Positions 23,427-32,225 are shown, counted from the first letter of the stretch. The stretch is DNA of 33,164 nucleotides from Bacteroides xylanisolvens XB1A (GCF_000210075.1 NC_021017.1:1915133-1948296), one strand, 5' to 3'. Notes: a model not told the origin generated them from the letters alone. Numbers and translations are program-made.

Positions 23427-24735
23427 TTACTTGTTGTCTCTTAAGTCTTTCACCCGGACGGCTTTTCCTTCGCTTTGAGGGAGAGAGCCTTTCTTTACCA
23501 GTTTAACTTTAGGAGTTACCAATATTTCATCCTTCAATTGGCGGGTAATATCCTTGCGGATCTTCTCCAGTTCAATATAATTGTCGGTAGAAAGGTCGCT
23601 TAATTCTACTTCGACGATCATTTCGTCTTGGTTGTTGACAGTTTCCAGCGTAATCAGGTAGTTGCTGCCTAATTCGGGGAATTGTACCAGAATCTTTTCT
23701 ACCTGCATCGGGAAGATGTTTACTCCCTTGATAATGAACATATCATCACTGCGGCCTTTGATACGGTCGATACGGATATGGGTACGGCCACATGGGCATT
23801 TTCCGGGAAGAATACGGGTTAAATCGCGGGTACGATAGCGAATTAACGGCATCATTTCACGATCAAGAGTCGTAAGTACTAATTCTCCGATTTCTCCTTC
23901 CGGAACAGGTTCGCCTGTTTCCGGATCGATAATTTCTACCAGGTAACAGTCTTCCCAGAAGTGCATTCCATTCTGTTCCTGACATTCGAAGGCAACACCG
24001 GGGCCGTTCATCTCTGTCATACCGAAGCTGTTGTATGCTTTTACGCCCAGCATTTTTTCTATTTTTCCGGCGTTGTTCGTCGGTATGGGGTTCGGCACCG
24101 ATAACCAGGGTTTTCAGTGTGGTTCCTTTGGGATCGAGACCTTCTTCCTGGAAGACTTCTGCAAGGCGGATGGCATAGCTGGGGATAGCATGTAAAGCGG
24201 TAGTCTTAAAGTCGTTGATGAATTTAATCTGTCGTTTACTGTTTCCTGCAGCGGCAGGGACTGTCAGGCAGCCCAAGCGTTCTGCACCGTATTGGAAGCC
24301 TAAACCTCCTGTAAACATACCGTATCCGGAGCTGTTTTGGAAAACGTCAGTCTTGCGTATTCCTACTGCATACAGACAGCGGGCTACCAGGTTAGCCCAG
24401 GAATCGAGGTCGTGTTGTGAGTGAACGATAACAGTCGGGTTTCCGGTGGTACCACTGGAAGAGTGAATACGTACACCATCATTGCTCATATCACCTGCCA
24501 CCAGTCCGAACGGGTAGTGGGCGCGCATGTCAGATTTGGTAGTGAAAGGTACTTTGCGGATATCATCCAATGACTGTATGCTATCTGCCGTGATGCCATG
24601 TTTGCTGAAAACTTCTTTGTAATATGGAGCGTTCGCAGCTATATTAATTGTTTTTTTAAGCCGTTGAAGCTGCAATTCCTGCAACTTCTCCCGGCTCATG
24701 GTTTCTAATTCTTCTTCCCAGTATTGTGTACTCAT
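23427..24735 (-). pseudogene. paaK: Phenylacetate-CoA ligase (PaaK), interrupted by a frameshift
   Basis: This is an acyl-adenylate-forming ligase that activates phenylacetate and related aryl acids with ATP and CoA, or works in reverse to save ATP. The first part (24735 down to about 24067) has the P-loop-like SSSGTTGNPT (residues 92-101), QYGAERLG and VIGAEPHTDEQRRK. The frame is then lost in an A5 run (TTTTT at 24062-24066 on the plus strand). The rest continues one base out of frame (IEKMLGVKAYNSFGMTEM, RYRTRDLTRI, KGVNIFPMQVEK) to the stop at 23427. Removing one A gives one 435-aa protein of normal length. Everything else is intact, so a recent mutation or sequence error is likely. It follows iorB by 11 bases. 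Confidence 0.88.
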
Positions 24736-24746
24736 GGTAATGCCTT

Positions 24747-25331
24747 TTATTGCATCAGCTTTTCCGCAATTTCTTTGCCGGCTGCCAATGCTTTAAGATT
24801 CATTTCTACAATTGCTTCTCCCTTGCGCTGGAAGATTTCACGGATGCTGTCTTGCACTTTTTCGTAATCAATACCCAGGAATGGGATTGTTGCTCCCAGT
24901 AAGACAATGTTGGCAACGCGGGCGGAGCCTACTTCTTTTGCCACTTTGTCTACGTTCAATACTATTTTATGAGGCAGTTTGTTGATTTCTGCCATCACTT
25001 TGTCTGTTTCCGGATAATTGGGGATGTTGACAAACGGAGTTTCGTTAGTCACCAACCAGCCGTTAGGGCTAAGGTAGGGGAGGTAACGCAATCCTTCCAT
25101 CGGTTCCAATGAGATGATGAGATCACATTTGCCTGATGGGATCAGGTCTGAAGCAATCGGCTGGTCGCTGATACGGAGATTGGATTGGACATCTCCTCCG
25201 CGTTGGCTCATTCCGTGTACTTCCGCTTGTTTCATGTATAATCCTTCTTTCAAGGCAGCTTTGCCGATTACTGTGGCAATGGACAGAATTCCCTGTCCGC
25301 CGACTCCTGATAATATAATGTCTTTTTTCAT
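24747..25331 (-). CDS. iorB: Indolepyruvate:ferredoxin oxidoreductase, beta subunit
   Basis: This 194-aa subunit belongs to the gamma-type 2-oxoacid:acceptor oxidoreductase fold. With IorA it converts aryl-pyruvates (from Trp, Phe, Tyr) to aryl-acetyl-CoA and CO2, passing electrons to ferredoxin, or runs in reverse. It shows the N-terminal GVGGQGILSIATVIGKAA (from residue 9), HGMSQRGGDVQSNLRI (39-54) and SARVANIVLLGA. It starts 7 bases after the iorA stop, so the subunits are translated together. The downstream ligase uses or makes the aryl-acetyl-CoA. Confidence 0.92.
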   Translation of the reverse strand: MKKDIILSGVGGQGILSIATVIGKAALKEGLYMKQAEVHGMSQRGGDVQSNLRISDQPIASDLIPSGKCDLIISLEPMEGLRYLPYLSPNGWLVTNETPFVNIPNYPETDKVMAEINKLPHKIVLNVDKVAKEVGSARVANIVLLGATIPFLGIDYEKVQDSIREIFQRKGEAIVEMNLKALAAGKEIAEKLMQ

Positions 25332-25338
25332 GGCTTAC

Positions 25339-26928
25339 TTACTTTCTTTTTTTGCGTGCTAATGTCTGGATACACTCTCTGCGTGGGATAATGACAGATA
25401 CACCACGATATTCGATTTCTTCGCGAATGATTTGCTTCATTTCCTCATAGTTCTTCTTCAATGGAGTAACTACACGGATATGGGCCGGATCTACTCCGAT
25501 ACCTGCACAGATCGCTTCGATGCGTCCGGTTCCGGCAGAATCCTGTCCACCTGTCATGGCGGTGGTTTCATTGTCGGAGATGACGATGGTTACACTGGCG
25601 TTCTCGTTCACGCAATCTAACAGTCCGGTCATTCCGGAATGGGTGAACGTTGAGTCGCCGATGACAGCTACAGCCGGGAAAAGACCTCCGTCAGCGGCAC
25701 CTTTTGCCATCGTAATGGAAGCACCCATATCCACGCATGAATTAATTGCATTGAAAGGAGCATTTGCACCTAATGTATAACAGCCGATATCGCTGAATAC
25801 TTTATGAGATGGATATTCTTCTTTCAGAACTTCGGTCAGCGTGATATACATATCGCGGTGTCCGCAGCCTTCGCAAAGTGCAGGCGGGCGCATTTCTACA
25901 ACAGAAGGAATACCGAATTCCGATTTATTCTCTTTACCTACGGCACGGGCTACAGAGTCCGGATTTAACTCTCCGTCCTGTGACAGAGTACCGTCGAGGC
26001 GTCCTTTTACTTTAACGCCGATACCCAGATAACCTTTCAATTGTTTTTCTACAAAGGGTTGTCCGTCTTCCAGAACTAGGATTTCGTCACAAGACTCGAT
26101 CAATTGATGCAATTGTTTTTTAGGCAATGGATATTGGCCGATCTTGAGTACCGGATATTCGCAACCTTCCGGATAGTTTTCCATCAGATAATTGTAACCG
26201 ATACCACAAGCTACGATTCCCAGCTTTTTGTTAGGACCGTCTGTGTATTTATTATAAGGTGATTCTTCTGAAGCTTTGATAAATTCGTCTTGGCGGGCAA
26301 GCAATACTTTGTAGCGTTTGCGGGCATTTCCCGGCAACAAGATGAACTGACGCGGATCTTCGCTGAAAGAGATGCTGTTCTGCGGCTTCTGCTCTTTGCG
26401 TTCTACTCCTGAACGGGAGTGTGCCAGGCGGGTTACCATACGCATCAGGATCGGTTCGCCTACTTTTTCAGAGAATTCGAAACCACTGTATACCATATCA
26501 TACGCTTCCTGCTGATTGCTTGGTTCGTACATCGGTATCAGTGAGAAATCTCCGTAGAAACGGCTGTCCTGTTCGTTCTGCGAGGAGTGCATACTGGGGT
26601 CGTCTGCGGCTATCACAATCAATCCGCCTTTCACGCCTGTGATGGCAGAGTTGACGAAACAGTCGGCAGCTACATTCATACCTACGTGCTTCATACAAAC
26701 TAATGCCCGTTTACCTACGAAAGACATACCCAACGCAGCTTCCATCGCTGTTTTTTCATTGGCACACCAACGGTTGTGTATATTCTGTTCGGTCGTTATA
26801 GGGGCCATTTGAATATATTCCGTAATTTCAGTTGAAGGAGTACCCGGATAGGCATAAACGCCTGAAAGTCCGGCATCCAGTGCAGCTTGTGCAATGGCTT
26901 CATCGCCAAGTAAGAGTTGCTTGCTCAT
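25339..26928 (-). CDS. iorA: Indolepyruvate:ferredoxin oxidoreductase, alpha subunit (short form)
   Basis: This 529-aa thiamine-diphosphate enzyme is the large subunit of the aryl-pyruvate oxidoreductase. The N-terminal pyrimidine-binding domain starts LLLGDEAIAQAALDAG and carries YAYPGTPSTEI. The C-terminal thiamine-diphosphate domain has CEGCGHRDMY (352-361) and the metal/cofactor motif GDSTFTHSGM to SDNETT (424-456). Unlike the archaeal enzymes, the protein ends at RRECIQTLARKKRK with no C-terminal cysteine-rich ferredoxin domain, so it must hand electrons to a separate carrier. It leads the minus-strand operon iorA-iorB-paaK-xpt from a promoter at 26977-27010. The operon fits aromatic amino-acid fermentation to arylacetates or the reverse uptake route. 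Confidence 0.92.
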   Translation of the reverse strand: MSKQLLLGDEAIAQAALDAGLSGVYAYPGTPSTEITEYIQMAPITTEQNIHNRWCANEKTAMEAALGMSFVGKRALVCMKHVGMNVAADCFVNSAITGVKGGLIVIAADDPSMHSSQNEQDSRFYGDFSLIPMYEPSNQQEAYDMVYSGFEFSEKVGEPILMRMVTRLAHSRSGVERKEQKPQNSISFSEDPRQFILLPGNARKRYKVLLARQDEFIKASEESPYNKYTDGPNKKLGIVACGIGYNYLMENYPEGCEYPVLKIGQYPLPKKQLHQLIESCDEILVLEDGQPFVEKQLKGYLGIGVKVKGRLDGTLSQDGELNPDSVARAVGKENKSEFGIPSVVEMRPPALCEGCGHRDMYITLTEVLKEEYPSHKVFSDIGCYTLGANAPFNAINSCVDMGASITMAKGAADGGLFPAVAVIGDSTFTHSGMTGLLDCVNENASVTIVISDNETTAMTGGQDSAGTGRIEAICAGIGVDPAHIRVVTPLKKNYEEMKQIIREEIEYRGVSVIIPRRECIQTLARKKRK

Positions 26929-26976
26929 ATCTATTTCTTTTATTTAGTGTTGATCACAGTTTGTTAATCTATCGGG

Positions 26977-27010
26977 CAAAGATAGGCTTTTCCGTTCGTT
27001 TTATCACAAA
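26977..27010 (-). promoter_or_regulatory. Promoter of the iorA-iorB-paaK-xpt operon
   Basis: On the minus strand TTTG (27010-27007) is followed by 22 bp and TATCTTTG (26984-26977), a full -7 match. The start near 26970 leaves a leader of about 42 bases. It immediately follows the mltG stop codon. Confidence 0.65.
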
Positions 27011-27011
27011 T

Positions 27012-28049
27012 TTACTTGAAAATCTTTCTTTCATTCAGGGCTTTCCAGTATTTTCTTGCATTTGCCATGTGGTCGGCGTAATTGGAGGCAAAGTTGTGAG
27101 TACCGGAAAAATCTTCTTTGGCGCACATGTAGATATAGTTATGTTTGGTATAGTTCAACACGCTGTCTATTCCCTTTTTAGAGGGAATACGGATGGGACC
27201 CGGAGGTAATCCGGTATTTATATAGGTATTGTAGGGAGAATTGACTTTTAAATGCTCGTTGGTAATTCGGCGCAGGCCAAAATCCTGCAGGGCAAATTTG
27301 ATGGTGGGATCTGCTTGTAAGGGCATATCTTGATGTAACCGGTTGATATACAATCCGGCTACCATTGGCTTTTCTTCGTTGTTGTTGGTCTCTTCTTCAA
27401 CGATGGAAGCAAGTGTGCTGACTTCTTCCGGTGTCATGCCGATGGCGGTAGCTTGTGACAGGCGATCTTTATTCCAGAAGCGTTTGTGTTCGTCCTTTAT
27501 TCGTTTAAAGAATTCGTCTACGCTCATATCCCAATATACCTGATAGGTTTCCGGTATGAAAAGGCTGGGGAGTGTTATACTGGTATATCCCATTTGAACT
27601 AGGAAAGTAGAGTCGAACAGTTGGCTCGCGATTTCGGCAGAGTCTATCATGAGTTGCTTGCCGATGCTTCGCGCCAATCGGTCTAATGTCCGGACGCTTC
27701 CGATAGTAAGGTTCATAGGTTCCTGATAACCTCTGGAAAAACGGCTATATACATGATAGACGTTGTCATTGGGGCGAATGGCATAACGACCGGTGTGGAT
27801 ATTCTGATTGAAATCCTTGTATTTTGCCATCCACTGGAATCCGGTGAACTTATTGACATGCCCGAATTCTTTTATTTTATGGTAAATAGAATCGGCAGTA
27901 TCATCCCGGTCTACATAAATATATACGGTTTTAGATGGGTGAAATTGGGGGGCAAACAGATAATAATAAAAGGTGCCTCCGGCAACTGCACAAAGGAGGA
28001 ATGCTCCGATTAGAATTGATAGTAGAATATTTCTCTTTTTTTTCTTCAT
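27012..28049 (-). CDS. mltG: Endolytic murein transglycosylase MltG
   Basis: This 345-aa inner-membrane lytic transglycosylase cuts nascent glycan strands in the periplasm and so sets their length. One N-terminal membrane segment (NILLSILIGAFLLCAVAGG) is followed by a LysM-like region. The YceG catalytic domain has the active-site Glu in LASIVEEETNN, the conserved LQADPTIKFAL and PYNTYINTGLPPGPIRIPS, and ends near NYADHMANARKYWKAL. The start at 28049 (MKKKKRNIL) is chosen over an in-frame ATG at 28127 because a -7 box TATCTTTG lies at 28084-28077 on this strand, which puts the longer start upstream of transcription. It is monocistronic and has an array of palindromes about 230 bases upstream of the start codon. 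Confidence 0.93.
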   Translation of the reverse strand: MKKKKRNILLSILIGAFLLCAVAGGTFYYYLFAPQFHPSKTVYIYVDRDDTADSIYHKIKEFGHVNKFTGFQWMAKYKDFNQNIHTGRYAIRPNDNVYHVYSRFSRGYQEPMNLTIGSVRTLDRLARSIGKQLMIDSAEIASQLFDSTFLVQMGYTSITLPSLFIPETYQVYWDMSVDEFFKRIKDEHKRFWNKDRLSQATAIGMTPEEVSTLASIVEEETNNNEEKPMVAGLYINRLHQDMPLQADPTIKFALQDFGLRRITNEHLKVNSPYNTYINTGLPPGPIRIPSKKGIDSVLNYTKHNYIYMCAKEDFSGTHNFASNYADHMANARKYWKALNERKIFK

Positions 28050-28076
28050 CTTTTGAGGTGTATTTAAAAAGTTCGT

Positions 28077-28084
28077 CAAAGATA
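28077..28084 (-). promoter_or_regulatory. -7 promoter element of mltG
   Basis: Minus-strand TATCTTTG matches TAnnTTTG; predicted start near 28070 leaves about 21 bases before the ATG at 28049. It decides the mltG start. The -33 element is not clear. Confidence 0.6.
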
Positions 28085-28127
28085 AAAAGAATTTGGATAG
28101 GAGTGTTCTCTTTTTAGGATGAATCAT

Positions 28128-28507
28128 AAGGCGATTACATCAAAAGTATATTTTCTTTCGGTGCGATTGTGAATTCATTCTTTCACGTTACGTCTGCCTT
28201 GCTTGATTTATTCAGCTGCTTATTGTGTCTCTTTGTTTTCATTGTGATTATCTTTTTGTTTCCAGAGTAGTTCCATTATTCCCATATATTGTGGGACTAT
28301 TTTCCCGCAATATATGGGAATGTTTTCTCATAAAATAAGAGAATACTTTCCCACAATATGTGGGAATAAGACAATCTCTTGACGTTACAATGGGAAACCT
28401 TGAGAGTAATACAACAACTCCCTTTTATTGAAGTGAGAGTCTGTTTGTAACTAGAATGCCATTGGCACAAGGAAATGAATTCATTTCAGAGAAACGAGTT
28501 TTGCTAC
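28128..28507. other. Gene-free region between the nuclease gene and mltG
   Basis: No open frame of note is present. The region holds the four-unit palindrome array at 28279-28370, a 16-bp perfect palindrome GAAATGAATTCATTTC (28472-28487) and a small dyad TGCC/GGCA near 28460. The remainder is AT-rich and without a promoter box that I recognise. No terminator for the nuclease gene is visible unless the array serves as one. Confidence 0.6.
28279..28370. repeat. Array of four 23-bp palindromic units
   Basis: Units begin exactly 23 bp apart at 28279, 28302, 28325 and 28348. Each is a 19-bp imperfect palindrome plus a 4-bp spacer: TTCCCATATATTGTGGGAC, TTCCCGCAATATATGGGAA, TTCTCATAAAATAAGAGAA and TTCCCACAATATGTGGGAA, with spacers TATT, TGTT, TACT and TAAG. 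The general form is TTCyC-A-N7-GrGAA. Units 1 and 2 also pair with each other over about 18 bp, with one G-U pair. Symmetry in every unit and fixed spacing suggest repeated binding sites for a dimeric protein or a folded RNA/DNA element. Repeats with unique spacers as in CRISPR are not present. Confidence 0.85.
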
Positions 28508-29386
28508 TTAATTAGGCCACAGGGAGTAATTAATATCTGCTTCTATTTTGTTTTCTATCTCATCGGGCAGAGGTGCGAAGAAATCCATGTTAGTCAGGCT
28601 CTCGATGCTATCTATTGTTACCGCATAGGATGATAGAGGTTCTACTGCCTGCTCATTATTGAATAAGAAACCGATAGCTCGCATCGGCTTGACAAAAGGA
28701 GAAAGGACTACTTTAAAAAACTTTTGAGGTACTACGACTTTATTCTTTCCGATTGTTTTGGGATATTTTTCAATAATAGGACCACATATAATAATGATGG
28801 TGCTGTCTGCTATGGCCCAATCCCGGATCTTTTCTTCCAGATTTTTCCATCCTCTTCTGTTTAGTTGTGGATGTTGCGGACACATATTGCTGAAATAAAA
28901 TGATTCTTTCATGGCTTCAGGACTCCATTTCATATCTGCGGCGGGAGCCATGTGACCTTTGTCATATCCTGAACGGGTATAGTCGGCATTTGTGGCAATC
29001 GGACCTGTCACTAGTGGATCGGTAATAAAGCGATTACCTCTTTTTTCTTTTCCTTTGGTTTCTTTTCTTGTTAATTCGTAAGAAACCCAGTTGGGAATTT
29101 TTAAATCTTTGTTGTATGATACCGTATATCCGCTATGGCGGATGATTTGTTCTTGCCGGGGAACTAGTGATATAGGTGTCTCCAGATCTTTACCGGGTGG
29201 AATTTGAAAGGAAGTATCAGTTTGCGGTTCGTTATTTTTCTGGATATTAATCTGCTGGCAATACAAATAAACACCAAAAAGAATAGGAATGAGCACAATA
29301 ATGGCGATGATACATCCTAATCTATTATTAGAATGTGATTTCTTTTTGAATAGTTTTCTGTTTTTACCTTTTTTATTTCGATTCAT
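28508..29386 (-). CDS. Membrane-anchored NUC1-type DNA/RNA non-specific endonuclease
   Basis: This 292-aa beta-beta-alpha-metal nuclease cuts DNA and RNA without strong sequence preference. A basic N-terminus (MNRNKKGKNRKLFKKK) precedes one membrane segment at about residues 24-43 (GCIIAIIVLIPILFGVYLY), so the catalytic domain should face the periplasm. The active site is DKGHMAPAAD (142-151; the family has DRGH, His145 is the general base). The magnesium region is FYFSNMCPQHPQLNRRGWKNLE (in part), with Asn176 and Glu184. Length is usual. It follows queH by 27 bases on the same strand. Roles in nucleic-acid scavenging or defence against incoming DNA are both possible; no immunity protein is beside it. 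Confidence 0.9.
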   Translation of the reverse strand: MNRNKKGKNRKLFKKKSHSNNRLGCIIAIIVLIPILFGVYLYCQQINIQKNNEPQTDTSFQIPPGKDLETPISLVPRQEQIIRHSGYTVSYNKDLKIPNWVSYELTRKETKGKEKRGNRFITDPLVTGPIATNADYTRSGYDKGHMAPAADMKWSPEAMKESFYFSNMCPQHPQLNRRGWKNLEEKIRDWAIADSTIIIICGPIIEKYPKTIGKNKVVVPQKFFKVVLSPFVKPMRAIGFLFNNEQAVEPLSSYAVTIDSIESLTNMDFFAPLPDEIENKIEADINYSLWPN

Positions 29387-29413
29387 TGATTGGCTGGTGA
29401 TGACAGGTTTGTT

Positions 29414-29995
29414 TTATTCTTCTTTTCTCATGCTGAATTCGCAACCGCAATATTGTTGGTTGTAAAAGTTGTATTCTTTAATGATGGCAATACGTCGCTC
29501 GCTAAGTCCCCCTTTCCGCCAATTCTGTTCCCAGTATGTGACATCCGGGTAAGAGGCGGTAGCATATTGTCCGGCTTCATTGATCTGCTCCAGACTTTTC
29601 CAACGACTGGAGGCAAGTGTCGTGGTAATTACAGAGAAACCATGTTCGTGTGCGTAACGGGCTGTCTCCAATAAACGCAGTTTAAAACAACGCAGGCAAC
29701 GTCCTCCTCTTTCAGGTTCCTGCTCCATTCCTATTATGTGACATCGCCAGTTTTCATGATCGTAATCAGCATCTATGATCTCCAATCCCAATGATTGGGC
29801 ATAGCGCGTACATTCTTCTTTTCTTATAATATACTCTTCCTGCGGATAAATATTAGGATTGCAATAATAAATAACGGGGGTGATATGATGTTGCATCATA
29901 CATTCAATAATGGCTGATGAACAAGGAGCACAACAAGTATGAAGCAAGACTTTATCGGCTCCTCCCGGAACTTCGAGTTGGAATTTCTTTTTCAT
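29414..29995 (-). CDS. queH: Epoxyqueuosine reductase QueH
   Basis: This 193-aa protein (formerly DUF208) reduces epoxyqueuosine to queuosine in the wobble base of tRNA, without the cobalamin used by QueG. The cysteine and acidic motifs for its iron-sulfur cluster and second metal are present: LHTCCAPCSS (Cys21, Cys22), ERGGRCLRCFKLR (Cys100, Cys103) and the C-terminal QQYCGCEFS. TLASSRWKSLEQIN and YWEQNWRKGG are also family segments. It probably shares a transcript with the nuclease gene downstream, although the two functions are unrelated. Confidence 0.94.
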   Translation of the reverse strand: MKKKFQLEVPGGADKVLLHTCCAPCSSAIIECMMQHHITPVIYYCNPNIYPQEEYIIRKEECTRYAQSLGLEIIDADYDHENWRCHIIGMEQEPERGGRCLRCFKLRLLETARYAHEHGFSVITTTLASSRWKSLEQINEAGQYATASYPDVTYWEQNWRKGGLSERRIAIIKEYNFYNQQYCGCEFSMRKEE

Positions 29996-30065
29996 GCTGT
30001 AAAGTTAGTACATATTTACGATACGAGTCAATGGTTTATGTTTTATTCAGAATAGTTTTTTTTAG

Positions 30066-30073
30066 TATCTTTG
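30066..30073 (+). promoter_or_regulatory. -7 promoter element for the DUF3352-like gene
   Basis: TATCTTTG matches TAnnTTTG with TTTT 21 bp upstream (30041-30044). A start near 30080 leaves about 21 bases before the ATG at 30101. Confidence 0.6.
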
Positions 30074-30100
30074 TCCACTCAAGTTTATAACAGAACAATA

Positions 30101-32140
30101 ATGAATGAATTAAATTGCGGGCAAGAAGAGCAATATGCAGGCCCGGAGAAGAAAAAAAGTACCTCGAAAATTGTAAAGAGAACTTTAGTTGTGGCTGCAT
30201 TAGCTTTGGCGGTATATGTTGTATATTCCGTAGTTTATTTATTTGTTTCGCCTGATCGTAATATTCAGCAAATCTATCTGGTTCCCGAAGATGCTGCGTT
30301 TATCATTCAATCATCGGCCCCGATTGAAGATTGGGAAAAGTTTAGTGGAAGTGAAACATGGCAATGTCTGAAGAAAGCGAAATCTTTCGAGGAAGTAACG
30401 GAGAGTGTAGAGAAGCTCGATTCGGTAGTCAAAAGCAATAAAGTGTTGTTGTCGCTTGTTGGTGAACGGGATATGCTTATTTCGCTTCACAAGACCCGTG
30501 CCACAAAGTGGGATTTTCTGCTGATTCTGGATATGCAGAAAACATCGAAAATGGATTTATTGAAAGACCAGGTGGAAACTGTATTGGTCATGAGTGGCTT
30601 TACTGTCACCAACCGGATGCATAACGGCATTAATATCCTTGAAATGCGTGATTCCGAAACAAGGGATATTTTCTATATTGCTTTTGTGGATAATCATTTG
30701 GTAGGATCTTATACGTCCGGGCTTGTCGAATCGGCTATTGATTCGCGTAATAAACCCAAAATCGGACTTGACCAGTCTTTTATTGAAACAGAGAAGTTGG
30801 TTTCCGGCAAGGGGCTTGTCAGAGTCTTTATTAATTATGCGCGCGTACCTCAATTCATGTCTATTTATCTGGGGGCAAGAAACGAATACATTGATCTGTT
30901 TAGCAATTCTATGAATTTTGCCGGACTTTACCTAAATACGGATAAGGAGCGGATGGAAGTGAAAGGGTATACGTTGAGAAAAGATTCTGCCGATCCTTAT
31001 GTCACTGCTTTATTGAATTCGGGAAAACATAAAATGAAAGCGCATGAGATTCTGTCCGGGCGGACGGCTCTTTATACCAATATAGGTTTCAACAACCCGG
31101 TAACTTTTGTAAAAGAGCTGGAGAATGCGATGTCGGTTCATAATAAACAATTGTATGATTCTTATCAAAGTTCCCGGAAAAAGATTGAAGGGCTATTCGG
31201 GATATCTTTGGAAGAAAACTTTTTGAGTTGGATGTCGGGAGAATTTGCTATTACGCAATCCGAACCGGGGTTGTTGGGGCATGACCCAGAACTAATTCTG
31301 GCTATCAGAGCTAAAAGTATAAAAGATGCCCGTAAGAACATGGAATTAATAGAAAAGAAGATTAAGCGGCGCAGTCCGGTTAAGATAAAGACGGTTAATT
31401 ATAAAGATTTCGAGATTAATTACGTCGAAATGAAAGGCTTTTTCCGCCTGTTCTTTGGAAAACTATTTGATAAATTTGAAAAGCCATATTATACTTATGT
31501 CGATGATTATGTAGTTTTTAGTAATAAGGCTGCATCTTTGCTCTCTTTTGTGGAAGATTACGAGCAGAAGAATTTATTGAAAAATAATCCGGGATTTGAA
31601 AATGCGCTTTCCTATTTAAAGTCAAGTTCTACCATTTTCTTATATACGGATGTGCACAAGTTTTATTCCCAACTGAAACCTATGATGAATCCTGCCACAT
31701 GGAATGAAATACAATCCAATAAAGATATTCTGTATTCGTTTCCTTACTGGACTATGCAGGTTATAGGAGATGGACGGTCAGCTTCTTTGCAATATGTGAT
31801 GGATTACAGTCCATATCAACCGGAGGAGGTTGTTGCCGTTGCTACCGATGAAGATGATGAGGAAATGAACGAAGATGCTGAAACTGAAAAAGAACAGATG
31901 AGCGAATTGAAGCGTTTCTATGTCGAAAAGTTTGAAGGAAACGTTTTGAGGGAGTTTTATTCGGAGGGAGCGTTGAAGAGTGAAGTGGAAGTAAAGGAAG
32001 GAAAACGTCACGGTCGTTACCGTGAATATTATGAAGATGGGACATTGAAGCTTCGTGGAAAGTATGCAAATAATAAACCGAAGGGTACATGGAAGTACTA
32101 TACCGAGGACGGGAAATTTGAACGCAAAGAAAAGTTCTAG
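30101..32140 (+). CDS. Membrane-anchored DUF3352-like protein with C-terminal MORN-type repeats
   Basis: This 679-aa protein has a short cytoplasmic N-terminus, one membrane segment (about residues 27-49, TLVVAALALAVYVVYSVVYLF) and a large outside region. The central part (about 55-580) resembles the DUF3352-type proteins of Bacteroidota (IYLVPEDAAFIIQSSAPIEDW near its start), with repeated alpha/beta halves and no visible catalytic motif. A very acidic linker (ATDEDDEEMNEDAETEKE) leads to about three MORN_2/YwqK-like repeats in the last 70 residues, each of the form REYYEDGTLKLRGKYANNKP. The ATG at 30101 is preferred to the TTG at 30071, which lies in the -7 box. A structural or binding role in the envelope is likely but not shown. 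Confidence 0.8.
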   Translation: MNELNCGQEEQYAGPEKKKSTSKIVKRTLVVAALALAVYVVYSVVYLFVSPDRNIQQIYLVPEDAAFIIQSSAPIEDWEKFSGSETWQCLKKAKSFEEVTESVEKLDSVVKSNKVLLSLVGERDMLISLHKTRATKWDFLLILDMQKTSKMDLLKDQVETVLVMSGFTVTNRMHNGINILEMRDSETRDIFYIAFVDNHLVGSYTSGLVESAIDSRNKPKIGLDQSFIETEKLVSGKGLVRVFINYARVPQFMSIYLGARNEYIDLFSNSMNFAGLYLNTDKERMEVKGYTLRKDSADPYVTALLNSGKHKMKAHEILSGRTALYTNIGFNNPVTFVKELENAMSVHNKQLYDSYQSSRKKIEGLFGISLEENFLSWMSGEFAITQSEPGLLGHDPELILAIRAKSIKDARKNMELIEKKIKRRSPVKIKTVNYKDFEINYVEMKGFFRLFFGKLFDKFEKPYYTYVDDYVVFSNKAASLLSFVEDYEQKNLLKNNPGFENALSYLKSSSTIFLYTDVHKFYSQLKPMMNPATWNEIQSNKDILYSFPYWTMQVIGDGRSASLQYVMDYSPYQPEEVVAVATDEDDEEMNEDAETEKEQMSELKRFYVEKFEGNVLREFYSEGALKSEVEVKEGKRHGRYREYYEDGTLKLRGKYANNKPKGTWKYYTEDGKFERKEKF

Positions 32141-32195
32141 ATTACGTCAACAAAAGTTGATTTAAAAATTATGCTCAAAAAATAATCGGATTCTT

Positions 32196-32225
32196 TTTGT
32201 TTTCTCAAATAAAGCTGTAATTTTG
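32196..32225 (+). promoter_or_regulatory. Promoter of the tRNA-Thr gene
   Basis: TTTG (32196-32199), 18 bp, TAATTTTG (32218-32225). Transcription would start near 32232, about 17 bases before the mature tRNA. Confidence 0.7.

Noticed and set aside
28050..28127. Longer N-terminus for MltG
   Set aside because: The -7 box at 28084-28077 lies inside the extension, so transcription should start after the upstream ATG.
28279..28370. CRISPR array
   Set aside because: The 23-bp step consists of palindrome plus a 4-bp spacer; no 25-40 bp unique spacers exist and no cas gene is nearby.
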